A DNA stretch of 21,103 nucleotides from CAYJXJ01 sp964374095 (GCA_964374095.1 CAYJXJ010000072.1:1-21103), one strand, 5' to 3'; shown: positions 1 to 9,909, numbered from the stretch's first letter. Program-made: numbers and translations. The notes: generated from the letters alone by a model not told the origin.

Positions 1-69
1 GTTTTGGTTACAATGGGTCTTGGTGGTTCCCCCCCCCGGCTTGGCTGATTCTAAACGCTGGGGGGTTGA

Positions 70-822
70 TTATAATGCCTTCGGCCCCCAAGCCTTCGGC
101 CCCCCCCGCGGGGGGGCCGACTCCGTTCGGGGGGGCCAACTCTTTAAAAATCTGTCCCGTCGTTCCGGCGTGCCTATGTCCACCACCATTTCCGTCGTCA
201 CATAGCCGTTGAGGCGCTTGCCCTCCGCCAAAGCCTTCGGAAAAATGTCCCGCCCAAAATCGCTCGGCCGGTCCCGCGGAACCAATTCCAGAAGCTCCGG
301 ACGCAGCACCCATACCGCGGCGAGCGCGAGCTTGCCGCAGGGTTCCCCCTCTCGCGCGCGGTAAAAACGGCTCACTCGCTCGCCGTCAAGATCGACCAAA
401 TCGGAATCCCGCGGGTGGTCGGTCTCGCAGACGACCACGCTGGCGGCGCCGGGCCGGCCGGCGTGGAACTCAAGAAGCCTCCGGCAGTCCATGGCGATGA
501 AGAGGTCGCCGTAGACCACCAGGAGATCGCCCGCCGGCGAGGCCATGTCGCGCACCGCGCCGGCGGTTCCGCGCGGCTTGGACTCGACGCTGTAGGAAAG
601 CCTCATCCCCCAACGCGAACCATCGCCGAAATGCCTGGAGATGGACTCGGCCTTGTAGCCCACGCACAAGGTCGCGGCGTCGATGCCAGCGGCCCTGAGC
701 CACTCGAGCGTGTGCTCGAGCAGCGGCTTGCCGCCCACGGGAAGCATGGGCTTGGGCAGGGCCGAACTGACGGAGCGCATGCGGGTGCCTCTGCCACCGG
801 CAATGATCGCAGCAGCGATCAT
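70..822 (-). CDS. Sugar-1-phosphate nucleotidyltransferase (HddC/mannose-1-P guanylyltransferase-like)
   Basis: A 250-residue cytoplasmic enzyme of the NTP_transferase family, which joins a sugar 1-phosphate to a nucleotide and releases pyrophosphate. The signature GGRGTR at residues 9-14, LPKP at 22-25, the GD pair in LVVYGD (105-106, metal binding) and a late VVDIGTPER segment are all visible. The start ATG overlaps the stop of the upstream phosphatase (ATGA, 819-822), so the two are translationally coupled. Pairing with a GmhB-type phosphatase suggests D-glycero-D-manno-heptose 1-phosphate as substrate (HddC role), but sugar and nucleotide specificity cannot be read from sequence alone. 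Family members usually end soon after the GTPER segment. The last roughly 22 residues here are a low-complexity Pro/Gly/Lys tail encoded by a G/C-rich repeat, and the true C-terminus may be altered by an indel there. Confidence 0.85.
   Translation of the reverse strand: MIAAAIIAGGRGTRMRSVSSALPKPMLPVGGKPLLEHTLEWLRAAGIDAATLCVGYKAESISRHFGDGSRWGMRLSYSVESKPRGTAGAVRDMASPAGDLLVVYGDLFIAMDCRRLLEFHAGRPGAASVVVCETDHPRDSDLVDLDGERVSRFYRAREGEPCGKLALAAVWVLRPELLELVPRDRPSDFGRDIFPKALAEGKRLNGYVTTEMVVDIGTPERRDRFLKSWPPRTESAPPRGGPKAWGPKAL
77..140. repeat. G/C homopolymer-rich inverted and direct repeats
   Basis: The segment GCCTTCGGCCCCC occurs twice in tandem (about 77-89 and 92-104). Positions 96-120 form a near-perfect inverted repeat in which TCGG plus eight C's faces seven G's plus CCGA. 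It lies inside the 3' end of the nucleotidyltransferase frame and encodes an unusual Pro/Gly/Lys tail. It could be a strong hairpin ending the minus-strand operon, but there is no T-run after it on the minus strand, so an intrinsic terminator is not established. Homopolymer runs of this kind are also prone to assembly error. Confidence 0.6.
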
Positions 823-1451
823 TGCCGGTCTTCTCCAGTCGCCTGGTCACAGATCCATTTCGCCGCGCCGTCCAGGTTTCGGAATGCCCGCTTCGGACGC
901 GCCGAAAAAAGTCCGTCCCTTCCCTTTTTCCCCGTCCGCACTAAAAGCGGCACGCACCCGGCGTTGCGGCCGGCCTGGAGGTCCGAAGTGGAATCCCCTA
1001 CCATATAGCAGTCGGCCAGCCGCAGCCGGAAGCGCCGGGCCGCGCGCCTCAATAGCGCCGTCCCGGGCTTGCGGCAGGCGCAGCGCGGCCCGCCGGCCTC
1101 CGGAGGCAAATGCGGGCAGTGATAGATGGCGTCAAGCTTGGCGCCGCGCCGCGCCAGCCGGCGCCGCAGGTCCAGATGCAGGCGCCCCAATCCCCCGCGA
1201 GAAACGATGCCGCGCCCAATGGCGGACTGATTGGTCACCACGATAACCTTGAAGCCCGCCCGGTTGAGACGCTTGATGCCGCGGGCCGCGGCGGCCAGCA
1301 GGCGCATCTGACCCGGGCGGCTGATGTAGCCCGCCTCCGCGATGATGACGCCGTCCCGGTCGAGAAAGACGGCGCGGCGGCAGCCGCGCCGTCCTGACGC
1401 CGATCTGGAAATGCGTGAGGCGTCATGGGTGGCACGGCGCGATTCTATCAT
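819..1451 (-). CDS. gmhB: D-glycero-D-manno-heptose 1,7-bisphosphate 7-phosphatase
   Basis: HAD-superfamily phosphatase of 210 residues that removes the 7-phosphate from heptose 1,7-bisphosphate in nucleotide-heptose synthesis. Visible motifs are the nucleophile segment FLDRDGVI (D31, D33), VVTNQS (motif II, about 71-76), a CPH...CAC zinc loop (C112, H114, C124, C126) followed by RKP (K128), and GDSTSD (D153, D157). The zinc-loop-plus-RKP arrangement is typical of GmhB and separates it from histidinol phosphatases only weakly. The upstream glycosyltransferase stop overlaps this ATG (ATGA at 1448-1451), which supports the start even though it gives an Arg/Ser-rich N-terminal extension of about 27 residues. 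No gmhA isomerase or heptose kinase gene is present in the window. Confidence 0.88.
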   Translation of the reverse strand: MIESRRATHDASRISRSASGRRGCRRAVFLDRDGVIIAEAGYISRPGQMRLLAAAARGIKRLNRAGFKVIVVTNQSAIGRGIVSRGGLGRLHLDLRRRLARRGAKLDAIYHCPHLPPEAGGPRCACRKPGTALLRRAARRFRLRLADCYMVGDSTSDLQAGRNAGCVPLLVRTGKKGRDGLFSARPKRAFRNLDGAAKWICDQATGEDRQ

Positions 1452-2197
1452 GTTTTCTTCGGAGCCCCGCGGAACAGGGTCCTGAAGAAAAGCCCGCCGT
1501 ATTCGGCCAGATTCCGGAACACTTTCATCGCGCTCTTGCCGCGCTTTAAATCATAGCGATAGACCGTCGCCACCTCGCCGCACCGCAGGGGCCCGGAGGC
1601 CGCGACCTTGACCAGAATCTCCGCGTTGGCCGCGAATCCCCGGCACTCGATGAAGCGATCTCCCCAGACCTTCAGGGCGCGCTTGAGCGCCGAAGCGCGG
1701 TAGCCCCGGTAGAACAGCGTGTAGTCTTTGACTCCCTCTATCCTGAAAAAGTTTCGCGCCAGGAGGTTGGCGCCCCAGCTCAAAATCCGCCGCTTGAGCG
1801 GAAATCCGACGTAGGCCCCGCCCGGAGCATAGCGCGAGGCGCAGACCACGTCGAGCCCGTCGCGCAGGCGGCCGGCCATCCGCCGGATGATGCGGGGATC
1901 GTTGGTGAGATCGCCCTCGATCGTGAATACCAAGTCATCCGGGCCGGAAGCGGCCACGGCCGCGGTGATGCCGGTGTGAAAGGCGGCGGCGACGCCGCGG
2001 TTGACGGGATGCTGGTGAAGTTCGACCGGAAAACGCTTGGCGAGCTCCCGCGCCGCCTCGGCGGTTTTGTCCCGCGAGCCGTCGTCCACCACCAGGATCT
2101 TGTAGGACTCCCCATCGCGCAAGGCGCCGTCGAGCGCCTCCGCCAGGCCGGGCAGGCCGAACTCTTCGTTATAGGCCAGGATGACGATTCGGATCAA
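1448..2197 (-). CDS. Family 2 glycosyltransferase (dolichol-P-mannose synthase-like)
   Basis: A 249-residue GT-A-fold glycosyltransferase. The N-terminal strand IRIVILAYNEE, VVDDGSRDKT (about 36-45) and the acidic metal/nucleotide-sugar site in TIEGDLTNDP (92-101) are typical of GT2 enzymes that act on polyprenyl-phosphate or glycan acceptors. The usual D-A-D triad is E-G-D here. No hydrophobic C-terminal anchor is obvious. The only plausible start is TTG at 2195-2197, directly after the TAG stop of the epimerase and in the same reading frame, so initiation probably depends on ribosomes terminating on the epimerase. The stop overlaps the gmhB start. Role inferred: transfer of a sugar made by this operon or a shared surface-glycan precursor. 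Confidence 0.85.
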   Translation of the reverse strand: MIRIVILAYNEEFGLPGLAEALDGALRDGESYKILVVDDGSRDKTAEAARELAKRFPVELHQHPVNRGVAAAFHTGITAAVAASGPDDLVFTIEGDLTNDPRIIRRMAGRLRDGLDVVCASRYAPGGAYVGFPLKRRILSWGANLLARNFFRIEGVKDYTLFYRGYRASALKRALKVWGDRFIECRGFAANAEILVKVAASGPLRCGEVATVYRYDLKRGKSAMKVFRNLAEYGGLFFRTLFRGAPKKT

Positions 2198-3226
2198 CTA
2201 AACCCTGGCGCCGACACGGGGCTGAAGCCATGACAAGAGCAGTTCCAACCCGGCGCCGACCGAGACGTGCGGCTCCCACCCCAACTCGCGCCCGGCCTTG
2301 GAGACGTCGGAGATGTAGACCTTCTGATCGCCCGGGCGCCAGGGCGCCTTTTCAAGGCGCAGCCGGAGCCCCAAGCGCTTGCGCAGCCAGTCCATGAGCT
2401 CCAGGAGCGAGATCGTACGTTCGGGACCGCCGCCCGCATTGTAGATCCGCCCCGCGGACCGGTCCGGCCGCTTCCAGGCCCGGTCGTAGAGGTCCAGGAG
2501 GTCGGAAATATAGAGGATGTCGCGGACCTGCCTTCCGTCGCCGCAGATCGTCAGGGTCTTGCCGGAGAGGGCCGCGATCACAAACCACGCCACCCAGCCC
2601 TGGTCGGCCTCCCCGTACTGCCAGGGGCCGTAAATGCAGGACTGGCGGAAGACCGCGGTCTTCAACCCATAGATCCGGGCGTAGTCGCGGACATATTGAT
2701 CCGCCACGCCCTTGGAACAGCCGTAGGGGGAATGAAAATCAAGAGGCGCGGCCTCCGAGACCCCGCCCTCCGGGTGCTTGAAGTAATACCGCGACGCCTT
2801 TCGCCCCAAGCGGACCCACTCCGTCCCGCCGTAGACCTTGTTGGTGGAGGCGTAGATGAAAAAGGCCCTCGGCGAGAGCAGGCGCACCGCTTCCAGGACA
2901 TTGAGGCTCCCGCCCGCGTTGATCTCGAAATCCGTCCGGGGGTCGGCGACCGACGTGGTCACGGCGGCCTGCCCGGCCAGGTGCACCACGAGGTCAAAGC
3001 CGCGCTCGGCCCGAAACAACCCGGCGAGCGCGGCATAATCGCGGATGTCCCCGCGCTTGAGGCGGATGCGGGGATGGCGCGAGCGCTGCAGCTCGATCAA
3101 ATTGCGCCCCGCCGTGCCTCGTGAGACGTCGTCGTAGACGACGACCGAGCAGCCCTGCTCGGCCCAGTGGAGGGCGGCGTTGTAGCCGATGAAGCCGAGC
3201 CCGCCGGTGACGAGGACTTTGGGCAT
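2198..3226 (-). CDS. NAD-dependent epimerase/dehydratase, CDP-paratose 2-epimerase (tyvelose) type
   Basis: A 342-residue extended short-chain dehydrogenase. The Rossmann motif GGLGFIG is at 8-14 and the catalytic set is S127/T128 with Y168-GCS-K172. The stretches HLAGQAAVTTSVADP, ASTNKVYGG and YGPWQYGEADQGW closely follow CDP-paratose 2-epimerase (RfbE/TyvE) family members, which invert C2 of a CDP-3,6-dideoxyhexose. The general SDR call is firm and the exact sugar is inference. First gene of the four-gene minus-strand operon; an extended -10 box lies 10 nt before the ATG. The product would be a nucleotide-activated deoxysugar for surface polysaccharide. It is separated from the downstream glycosyltransferase by a single in-frame TAG codon. 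Confidence 0.85.
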   Translation of the reverse strand: MPKVLVTGGLGFIGYNAALHWAEQGCSVVVYDDVSRGTAGRNLIELQRSRHPRIRLKRGDIRDYAALAGLFRAERGFDLVVHLAGQAAVTTSVADPRTDFEINAGGSLNVLEAVRLLSPRAFFIYASTNKVYGGTEWVRLGRKASRYYFKHPEGGVSEAAPLDFHSPYGCSKGVADQYVRDYARIYGLKTAVFRQSCIYGPWQYGEADQGWVAWFVIAALSGKTLTICGDGRQVRDILYISDLLDLYDRAWKRPDRSAGRIYNAGGGPERTISLLELMDWLRKRLGLRLRLEKAPWRPGDQKVYISDVSKAGRELGWEPHVSVGAGLELLLSWLQPRVGARV

Positions 3227-3236
3227 TTAGGCGCCG

Positions 3237-3245
3237 ATTATATCA
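3237..3245 (-). promoter_or_regulatory. Extended -10 promoter of the epimerase operon
   Basis: On the minus strand the bases read TGATATAAT, a perfect extended -10 (TG-N-TATAAT), followed by 10 nt and the epimerase ATG at 3226. No good -35 is visible, as expected for an extended -10 promoter. Predicted transcription start is about 3-4 nt before the ATG, so the mRNA would be nearly leaderless. Confidence 0.65.
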
Positions 3246-3266
3246 AACTCCCCCGGCGCCCCGGCC

Positions 3267-3366
3267 NNNNNNNNNNNNNNNNNNNNNNNNNNNNNNNNNN
3301 NNNNNNNNNNNNNNNNNNNNNNNNNNNNNNNNNNNNNNNNNNNNNNNNNNNNNNNNNNNNNNNNNN
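3267..3366. other. Assembly gap (exactly 100 N)
   Basis: A run of exactly 100 N's, the conventional placeholder for a scaffold join of unknown length. Gene order on the two sides is therefore inferred from scaffolding. Real sequence of unknown size is missing between the epimerase promoter and the end of the SGNH hydrolase. Confidence 0.98.
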
Positions 3367-3369
3367 CTC

Positions 3370-4396
3370 TTAACGCCCCCGCCCGGCGAGCAGACGGACC
3401 TGCTTGGAGAGCCGCGCGTAAACGGCCTCCGCGGCCACGCCGTGCCCCTCTTCGGTCGGGTGCATGCCGTCTCCCTGCAGCCGGGCCAGCCGGCCCGGCT
3501 GCAACGCCGCGAAGACGGGCCTCAAGTCCACAACCTCGAGGCCTGCCGCCTTTCCCGACTCCGCGACTTGGGCGTGGACTCGCCCCAATTCCTTAGAATC
3601 CATGAATCGCAGCAATGGAAAAATGCCGAGGACTACGGGCACATGTGCCCTGCGTTGGTACTCGCCAAAGCCCCGCAGGCACGCTTCGGCGGCCTTCCAG
3701 TACTCTCCGGACGGATCGTGCAGGGTCTCAACGTAGCGGACCTCCTGTTTGGGATCCACGGGAGGTCCGTAGTAAGTGTGCCCGCGCAGGCGCGCCACCA
3801 GGGGGGAGAGCTTGGCCATCACGTACTTGGGAAGGGCCAGCCGCTGCTTGAAGAAATGATACGTCCGCCACCAGAAGGCGATCGCGCCGGTCTTGACGTC
3901 GAGCCCAAAGGGCGCGCGGGGCTTCTCCGGGTCGTTCATGGCATAGCCCACGATCACCAGGTCCGGCGAAAAGGGCTCGATGAAGCCCTCCAAGAGCGCC
4001 AGCTCCTGGCAGGTGGTGTAGCTCGGCACGCCCGTGTTGATTACCCGCCACCGGCGTCCGTCAGGACGCCGGTAGCCGGCGAGCCGCTTGCCCAATGCCT
4101 CGGAGAAATCGCCGTGGGCCGTTCCTTGTCCGAAAACGATGGAGTCGCCGAGCACGAACACGCGGAACTCCCCCGCCGGCTTCTCCTTGGGAAAGTCCTC
4201 ATGGCGGAAACCCCAACGGTTGATGGGATAGAGGTGCTCGCCGTACTTGGCCAGCGTGTTGGGCACGATCCGATAGGCCAGGCCCGGGATGCGGGAAGGC
4301 TCCAGGAGGAGCTGGCGGGTGTCGGGAAGGCGGCGGGCTACGGCCTCGAGAACCGCCAGGCCCAGAAGGCCCGACGTTGTAGCCAGGAGTACCTTC

Positions 4397-4413
<17 letters not shown>
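3370..4413 (-). CDS. Membrane-anchored SGNH/GDSL-type hydrolase
   Basis: A 347-residue protein with an N-terminal hydrophobic segment (about 8-23, after KK), so probably an uncleaved anchor or signal. An SGNH hydrolase fold follows: block I VFVLGDSIVFG (nucleophile S91), an INTGVPSYTT segment around residue 126, VGYAMNDP (N160), and DGMHPTEEGH (D315/H318) at the C-terminal end. Family members are esterases or O-acetyl transfer/deacetylation enzymes often found with surface-polysaccharide genes. The substrate is unknown. ATG 4411-4413 is the only start because an in-frame stop lies just upstream; its 5' end overlaps that of carB on the other strand. The stop is only 3 nt from the assembly gap. 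Confidence 0.8.
4377..4405 (+). promoter_or_regulatory. Candidate carB promoter with perfect TATAAT
   Basis: TTGTAG at 4377-4382 and a perfect TATAAT at 4400-4405 are separated by 17 bp. Predicted transcription start is about 4411-4413. This falls inside the 5' end of the SGNH gene and downstream of the TTG start candidate of carB, so promoter and TTG start cannot both serve the same transcript. See the carB entry. Confidence 0.5.
4385..4389 (+). promoter_or_regulatory. AGGAG ribosome-binding site candidate for carB TTG start
   Basis: AGGAG ends 7 nt before TTG 4397-4399, an ideal Shine-Dalgarno spacing. It is notable because other starts in this window generally lack such a site. Confidence 0.5.
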
Positions 4414-7260
<2,847 letters not shown>

Positions 7261-7264
<4 letters not shown>

Positions 7265-8811
7265 CCGGCAGCCTGTGGCGCCACCCCGACTTCCTGCGGC
7301 TCTGGGCCGCCCAGATCGTCAGCGCTTTCGGCAGCCGCGTCACGCGCACCGCCCTGCCGATCATCGCCATCTCGCTGGTCAGCGCCGACCCGCGCGAGCT
7401 GGCCGTGCTTTCCGCGCTGGGCGTGCTCCCGGCCCTGGCCGTGGGCCTTTTCTGCGGCGGCTGGATCGACCGCTCCCGCAAGCGCCCACTGCTCATCGGG
7501 GCGGATCTGCTCCGCGCCGGGCTCGTCATGGCCATTCCCCTGGCGGCATGGTCCGGCACGCTCTCGATGTGGCAGCTCTACCTGGTCGCGGCCGGCGTGG
7601 GCGCGGCCACCAGCCTCTTTCGGCTCGCCGACAACGCCTACCTCCCCGCCCTGATCGGACGCGAGCTCCTGGTGGAAGGAAACTCCAAGCTCGAAGGCTC
7701 CGACTCGGTCGCGGAGATCGGCGGGCCCGCTCTGGCGGGCATGCTCATCTCATGGCTGACGGCCCCCATGGCCTTGCTCGTGGACGCCCTCTCATACCTC
7801 TGGTCCGCGGCCTTTCTCTTTGCCGTCAAAGCCGCCGAGACTCCGGCCGCCGCGTCTTCCGGGCGCAAGTCCCTCAGGGAGGACATCAAAATCGGCGTCG
7901 AGCATGGGCTCCGGCACCCGCAGATAGGGCCGCTCATGAAGGCGGCCGCCGCGGCTGAGTTCTTCGGAGGATTTTTCTCAGCCCTTTATATGATCTACGT
8001 CATCGACGTCCTGCGCCTGCCCGTCGCGGCCGTGGGACTGATCATCGCCGTCGGCGGCGCCGGGGCGCTTTGCGGCGCCGTCGTAGCCGGGCGCGCGGCG
8101 TCCTCGATCAGGCTTGGCCCCGCCCTGGTCCTTTTCTTCCTGGTGGGGCAGGCCGCCGTCTTCCTCATCCCCCTGGCGGGCCGATTCGGGGGAAGCGCGC
8201 GCATCGGCCTTCTGGTCGCGCACCAATTCATCAACGACGGCGCGATCGCCGCCTTCGCCGTCCTCTCCACGAGCTTCCGTCAGGCGGTCCTCCCCCTCGA
8301 AGTCCTCGGCCGCGCGAACGCGACCATGCATGTCCTGAGCGGCCTCGCCCTGCCGGTCGGGGCGCTCGTCGCGGGGGCTCTGGCGAGCGCCTTGGGCGTC
8401 GGCTGGGTCATCGGCCTGGGCGCCGCGGGCGGGGTGGCCGCGGGGGGGTTCTCCTGCGTCCTCAAATCCTGTCCCTGGAGCGATTCCCGGTCCCCGCCCC
8501 CTCGGCTTGACCGGACCCGAAGCCAAGTCGTAGGCTTGCGCCATGGGCGAAGAGCTCGTCGGCGCGGGCGCCTTCCGGGTGGACCGGGAGCGCGCTCTCA
8601 AGTTCCTGGAGCGCTATCAACTCGGCGACCCCGAGGCCTTCATCCTGGAATGGTGCCGCTGCGCGGTCGCCGGCGGGGCGACCCGCATCCAAATCGACGG
8701 CAACGGGCGCGATCTCGAGATGCGCTTCGACGGCCGGTCCTTCACCGCCGAGGAACTGCGAAACCCTTATTCCCCCCTCATGGAGGACGCGCGGCCCGAA
8801 TCGGGCCGTAA
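7261..8811 (+). CDS. Major facilitator superfamily exporter (EntS/MFS_3-like), probable frameshift near 3' end
   Basis: The frame encodes a 12-helix-type MFS transporter. LWRHPDFLRLWAAQIVSAFGS at the N-terminus, the loop GGWIDRSRKRPLLIGADLLRA (the conserved loop 2-3 motif) and repeated hydrophobic helices to about residue 397 resemble multidrug/siderophore exporters. The substrate is unknown. GTG 7261 overlaps the carB stop (GTGA). As read without interruption it continues to 8811 with about 115 Arg/Pro/Gly-rich residues that overlap the next gene by 269 bp, which is not credible transporter sequence. After the G7 tract at 8442-8448, the -1 frame reads VLLRPQILSLERFPVPAPSA and stops at 8510, a natural C-terminus giving about 416 residues. 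The biologically sensible gene is 7261-8510 with a -1 shift or a missing G. Confidence 0.85.
8442..8448 (+). other. G7 frameshift site in the MFS gene
   Basis: Seven consecutive G's sit in the frame as G GGG GGG, the X-XXY-YYZ pattern of a -1 slippery heptamer. Moving to the -1 frame here restores a plausible transporter C-terminus ending at 8508-8510 and removes the overlap with the following gene. A missing G in the assembly, a true mutation, or programmed slippage would all look like this. Confidence 0.65.
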
Positions 8812-9763
8812 TCGCGACCTGGCCGCCGGCCTGCTGGCGCTTTGGCGGCTCAAGCCTAAGGAGGTCCGTATCGTCTCGGGACCGCCCGGCGCGCGGTTCG
8901 CGCTGACGGCGGACTCGGCCGGAAAGGAGCGGGTCGACCCATCGCCGAAAAAAGAGGATGGGACGCTCCTAGCCGCTTGCTGGCCCTTGTCGCTGATTCC
9001 GATCCTGAGGCCCCGCTGGGAGATCCTGCTCCGGCAGGGCGCCCTGCGCCTATGTCCGATCCCGGTCCGGCTGGATGGCGCTGAGCTTGATCGCGGAATG
9101 CCGAAAGGGGAGGCGTACGTGTTCAGCGCCTCGGGCGTCCGCGGCTGGCTCGCCTTCCCCTGCCGCCGGGGGGCTCCCATCCCCGAATTCCAGGCCTGCA
9201 AGCTGGGAGTCCGGGTTGGGGCCATCGAGTTTCCCCTCGCCATCGGTCCCGTGTCGGGTTGGGTCAACTGCGACGATTTCACTCTCAACGCCTCGCGCTC
9301 GGGCATCGTTGAAGACGCCGCGCTGGAGAAGGTCCGCGCCGCGGTCGCGGCGGAACTTCCGGACTTCGTCCGGCGCATTCTGCACCATCACCGTCCACGC
9401 ATGTCGGAGGCCGCGCGCAGTCTGGTCGGGAAGGGCTCTAAGGGCTATCCCGTCGCTCAAACGACGCTCACGTCCCAGTGGCTCCAGGACGCCTACCTCC
9501 TCCTGTCCCAGCGGCCAACGGCCGCCCCCGCGCTGAAATTGCTCGCGGCCGAGTTGCGCAAGGCCCCGGTCCTCTTCGGCGCCGGAGGCACGGCGCTCAC
9601 CATCGAAATGCTCCGCCGCATGGCCGAGAGTCGGGGGAAAATCGCCTACTTCGCTTCCTCGGGCCCGCTCCGGGGCCTCAACCATGTCGTCTTGTGCCTG
9701 GCCCCGGGCGACCGGGACTGGCTCGAGGAGTGCTTTCCCGGCAGGACGCGCCTGGCGGGTTAG
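8543..9763 (+). CDS. Degenerate HSP90/GHKL-like protein of unknown function
   Basis: A 406-residue protein with two weak but aligned hints of the HSP90 (HtpG) architecture. At 36-70, EWCRCAVAGGATRIQID...MRFDGRSFTAEEL follows the N-box/G1-box pattern E-x3-N-x2-DAGAT...DxGxGMTxEEL of GHKL ATPases. However, the magnesium-binding Asn is Cys40 and the DxGxG loop is DGRSF. At 239-258, GWVNCDDFTLNASRSGIVED matches the HSP90 middle-domain segment G-x-V-x-S-x-DLPLNVSRE. The usual glycine-rich lid is not recognisable around 88-100. If the homology is right, this is a non-ATP-binding HSP90 relative. It follows the real end of the MFS gene by 32 nt and has no clear ribosome-binding site. Its stop codon lies in the left target duplication of the MITE-like element. 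Confidence 0.55.
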   Translation: MGEELVGAGAFRVDRERALKFLERYQLGDPEAFILEWCRCAVAGGATRIQIDGNGRDLEMRFDGRSFTAEELRNPYSPLMEDARPESGRNRDLAAGLLALWRLKPKEVRIVSGPPGARFALTADSAGKERVDPSPKKEDGTLLAACWPLSLIPILRPRWEILLRQGALRLCPIPVRLDGAELDRGMPKGEAYVFSASGVRGWLAFPCRRGAPIPEFQACKLGVRVGAIEFPLAIGPVSGWVNCDDFTLNASRSGIVEDAALEKVRAAVAAELPDFVRRILHHHRPRMSEAARSLVGKGSKGYPVAQTTLTSQWLQDAYLLLSQRPTAAPALKLLAAELRKAPVLFGAGGTALTIEMLRRMAESRGKIAYFASSGPLRGLNHVVLCLAPGDRDWLEECFPGRTRLAG

Positions 9764-9765
9764 TC
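9757..9765 (+). repeat. Left 9-bp target-site duplication (GGGTTAGTC)
   Basis: GGGTTAGTC directly abuts the left terminal inverted repeat of the element at 9766-9900 and recurs exactly at its right end. It contains the TAG stop (9761-9763) of the HSP90-like gene, so insertion kept the stop. Confidence 0.8.
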
Positions 9766-9789
9766 GGGTGCGCCGATGATTTGCAGGGT

Positions 9790-9816
9790 GGGTTACTCCC
9801 AGACTGGGAGTAACCC
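9790..9816. repeat. Hairpin 1 of the MITE-like element
   Basis: A 13-bp perfect inverted repeat around a central A (9803): GGGTTACTCCCAG faces CTGGGAGTAACCC. As RNA it would form a 12-bp stem with a 3-nt loop. Confidence 0.85.
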
Positions 9817-9820
9817 TGGA

Positions 9821-9844
9821 GTTACCTCCACCGATGGAGGTAAC
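9821..9844. repeat. Hairpin 2 of the MITE-like element
   Basis: GTTACCTCCA and TGGAGGTAAC form a perfect 10-bp stem with the loop CCGA. The arm resembles that of hairpin 1 (GTTACTCCCA), suggesting an ancient internal duplication. Confidence 0.85.
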
Positions 9845-9900
9845 CGCGCCGAAATCAACGGCAACTCCAACACGGTTGCCTGCTTTCGGTTGGCGCACCC

Positions 9901-9909
9901 GGGTTAGTC
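9901..9909 (+). repeat. Right 9-bp target-site duplication (GGGTTAGTC)
   Basis: Exact copy of 9757-9765, directly after the right terminal inverted repeat. It carries a second TAG (9905-9907) in the same frame as the HSP90-like gene. Confidence 0.8.

Larger units (their letters stand above)
9766..9900. mobile_element. 135-bp MITE-like palindromic element with 9-bp TIRs
   Basis: The left terminal repeat GGGTGCGCC (9766-9774) is the exact reverse complement of GGCGCACCC (9892-9900). GCAGG at 9783-9787 matches its counterpart at the right end at the same distance. The element is flanked by the perfect 9-bp direct repeat GGGTTAGTC. Inside are two perfect hairpins, 9790-9816 and 9821-9844. It carries no gene, so a transposase would have to act in trans. 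Its length plus duplication (144 bp) is a multiple of three and it is open in the host gene's frame. It lies between convergent genes and could also act as a two-way terminator or mRNA stabiliser. Confidence 0.78.

Noticed and set aside
2198..2200. TAG reassigned as a sense codon
   Set aside because: Several genes end at TAG in normal places (HSP90-like gene, twice within the target duplications), and most other genes use TGA or TAA. One in-frame TAG is no evidence for recoding.
4289..4396. Upstream extension of carB from ATG 4289
   Set aside because: It gives 36 Arg/Ser-rich residues absent from CarB proteins and lies fully inside the SGNH gene.
8511..8811. Long C-terminal tail of the MFS exporter as read
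   Set aside because: It is Arg/Pro-rich, overlaps the next gene by 269 bp, and a better C-terminus exists in the -1 frame ending at 8510.
9050..9898. 282-codon minus-strand frame entering from the MITE-like element
   Set aside because: It starts in the element and continues antisense to the HSP90-like gene without any motif; the plus-strand frame has HSP90-like landmarks.
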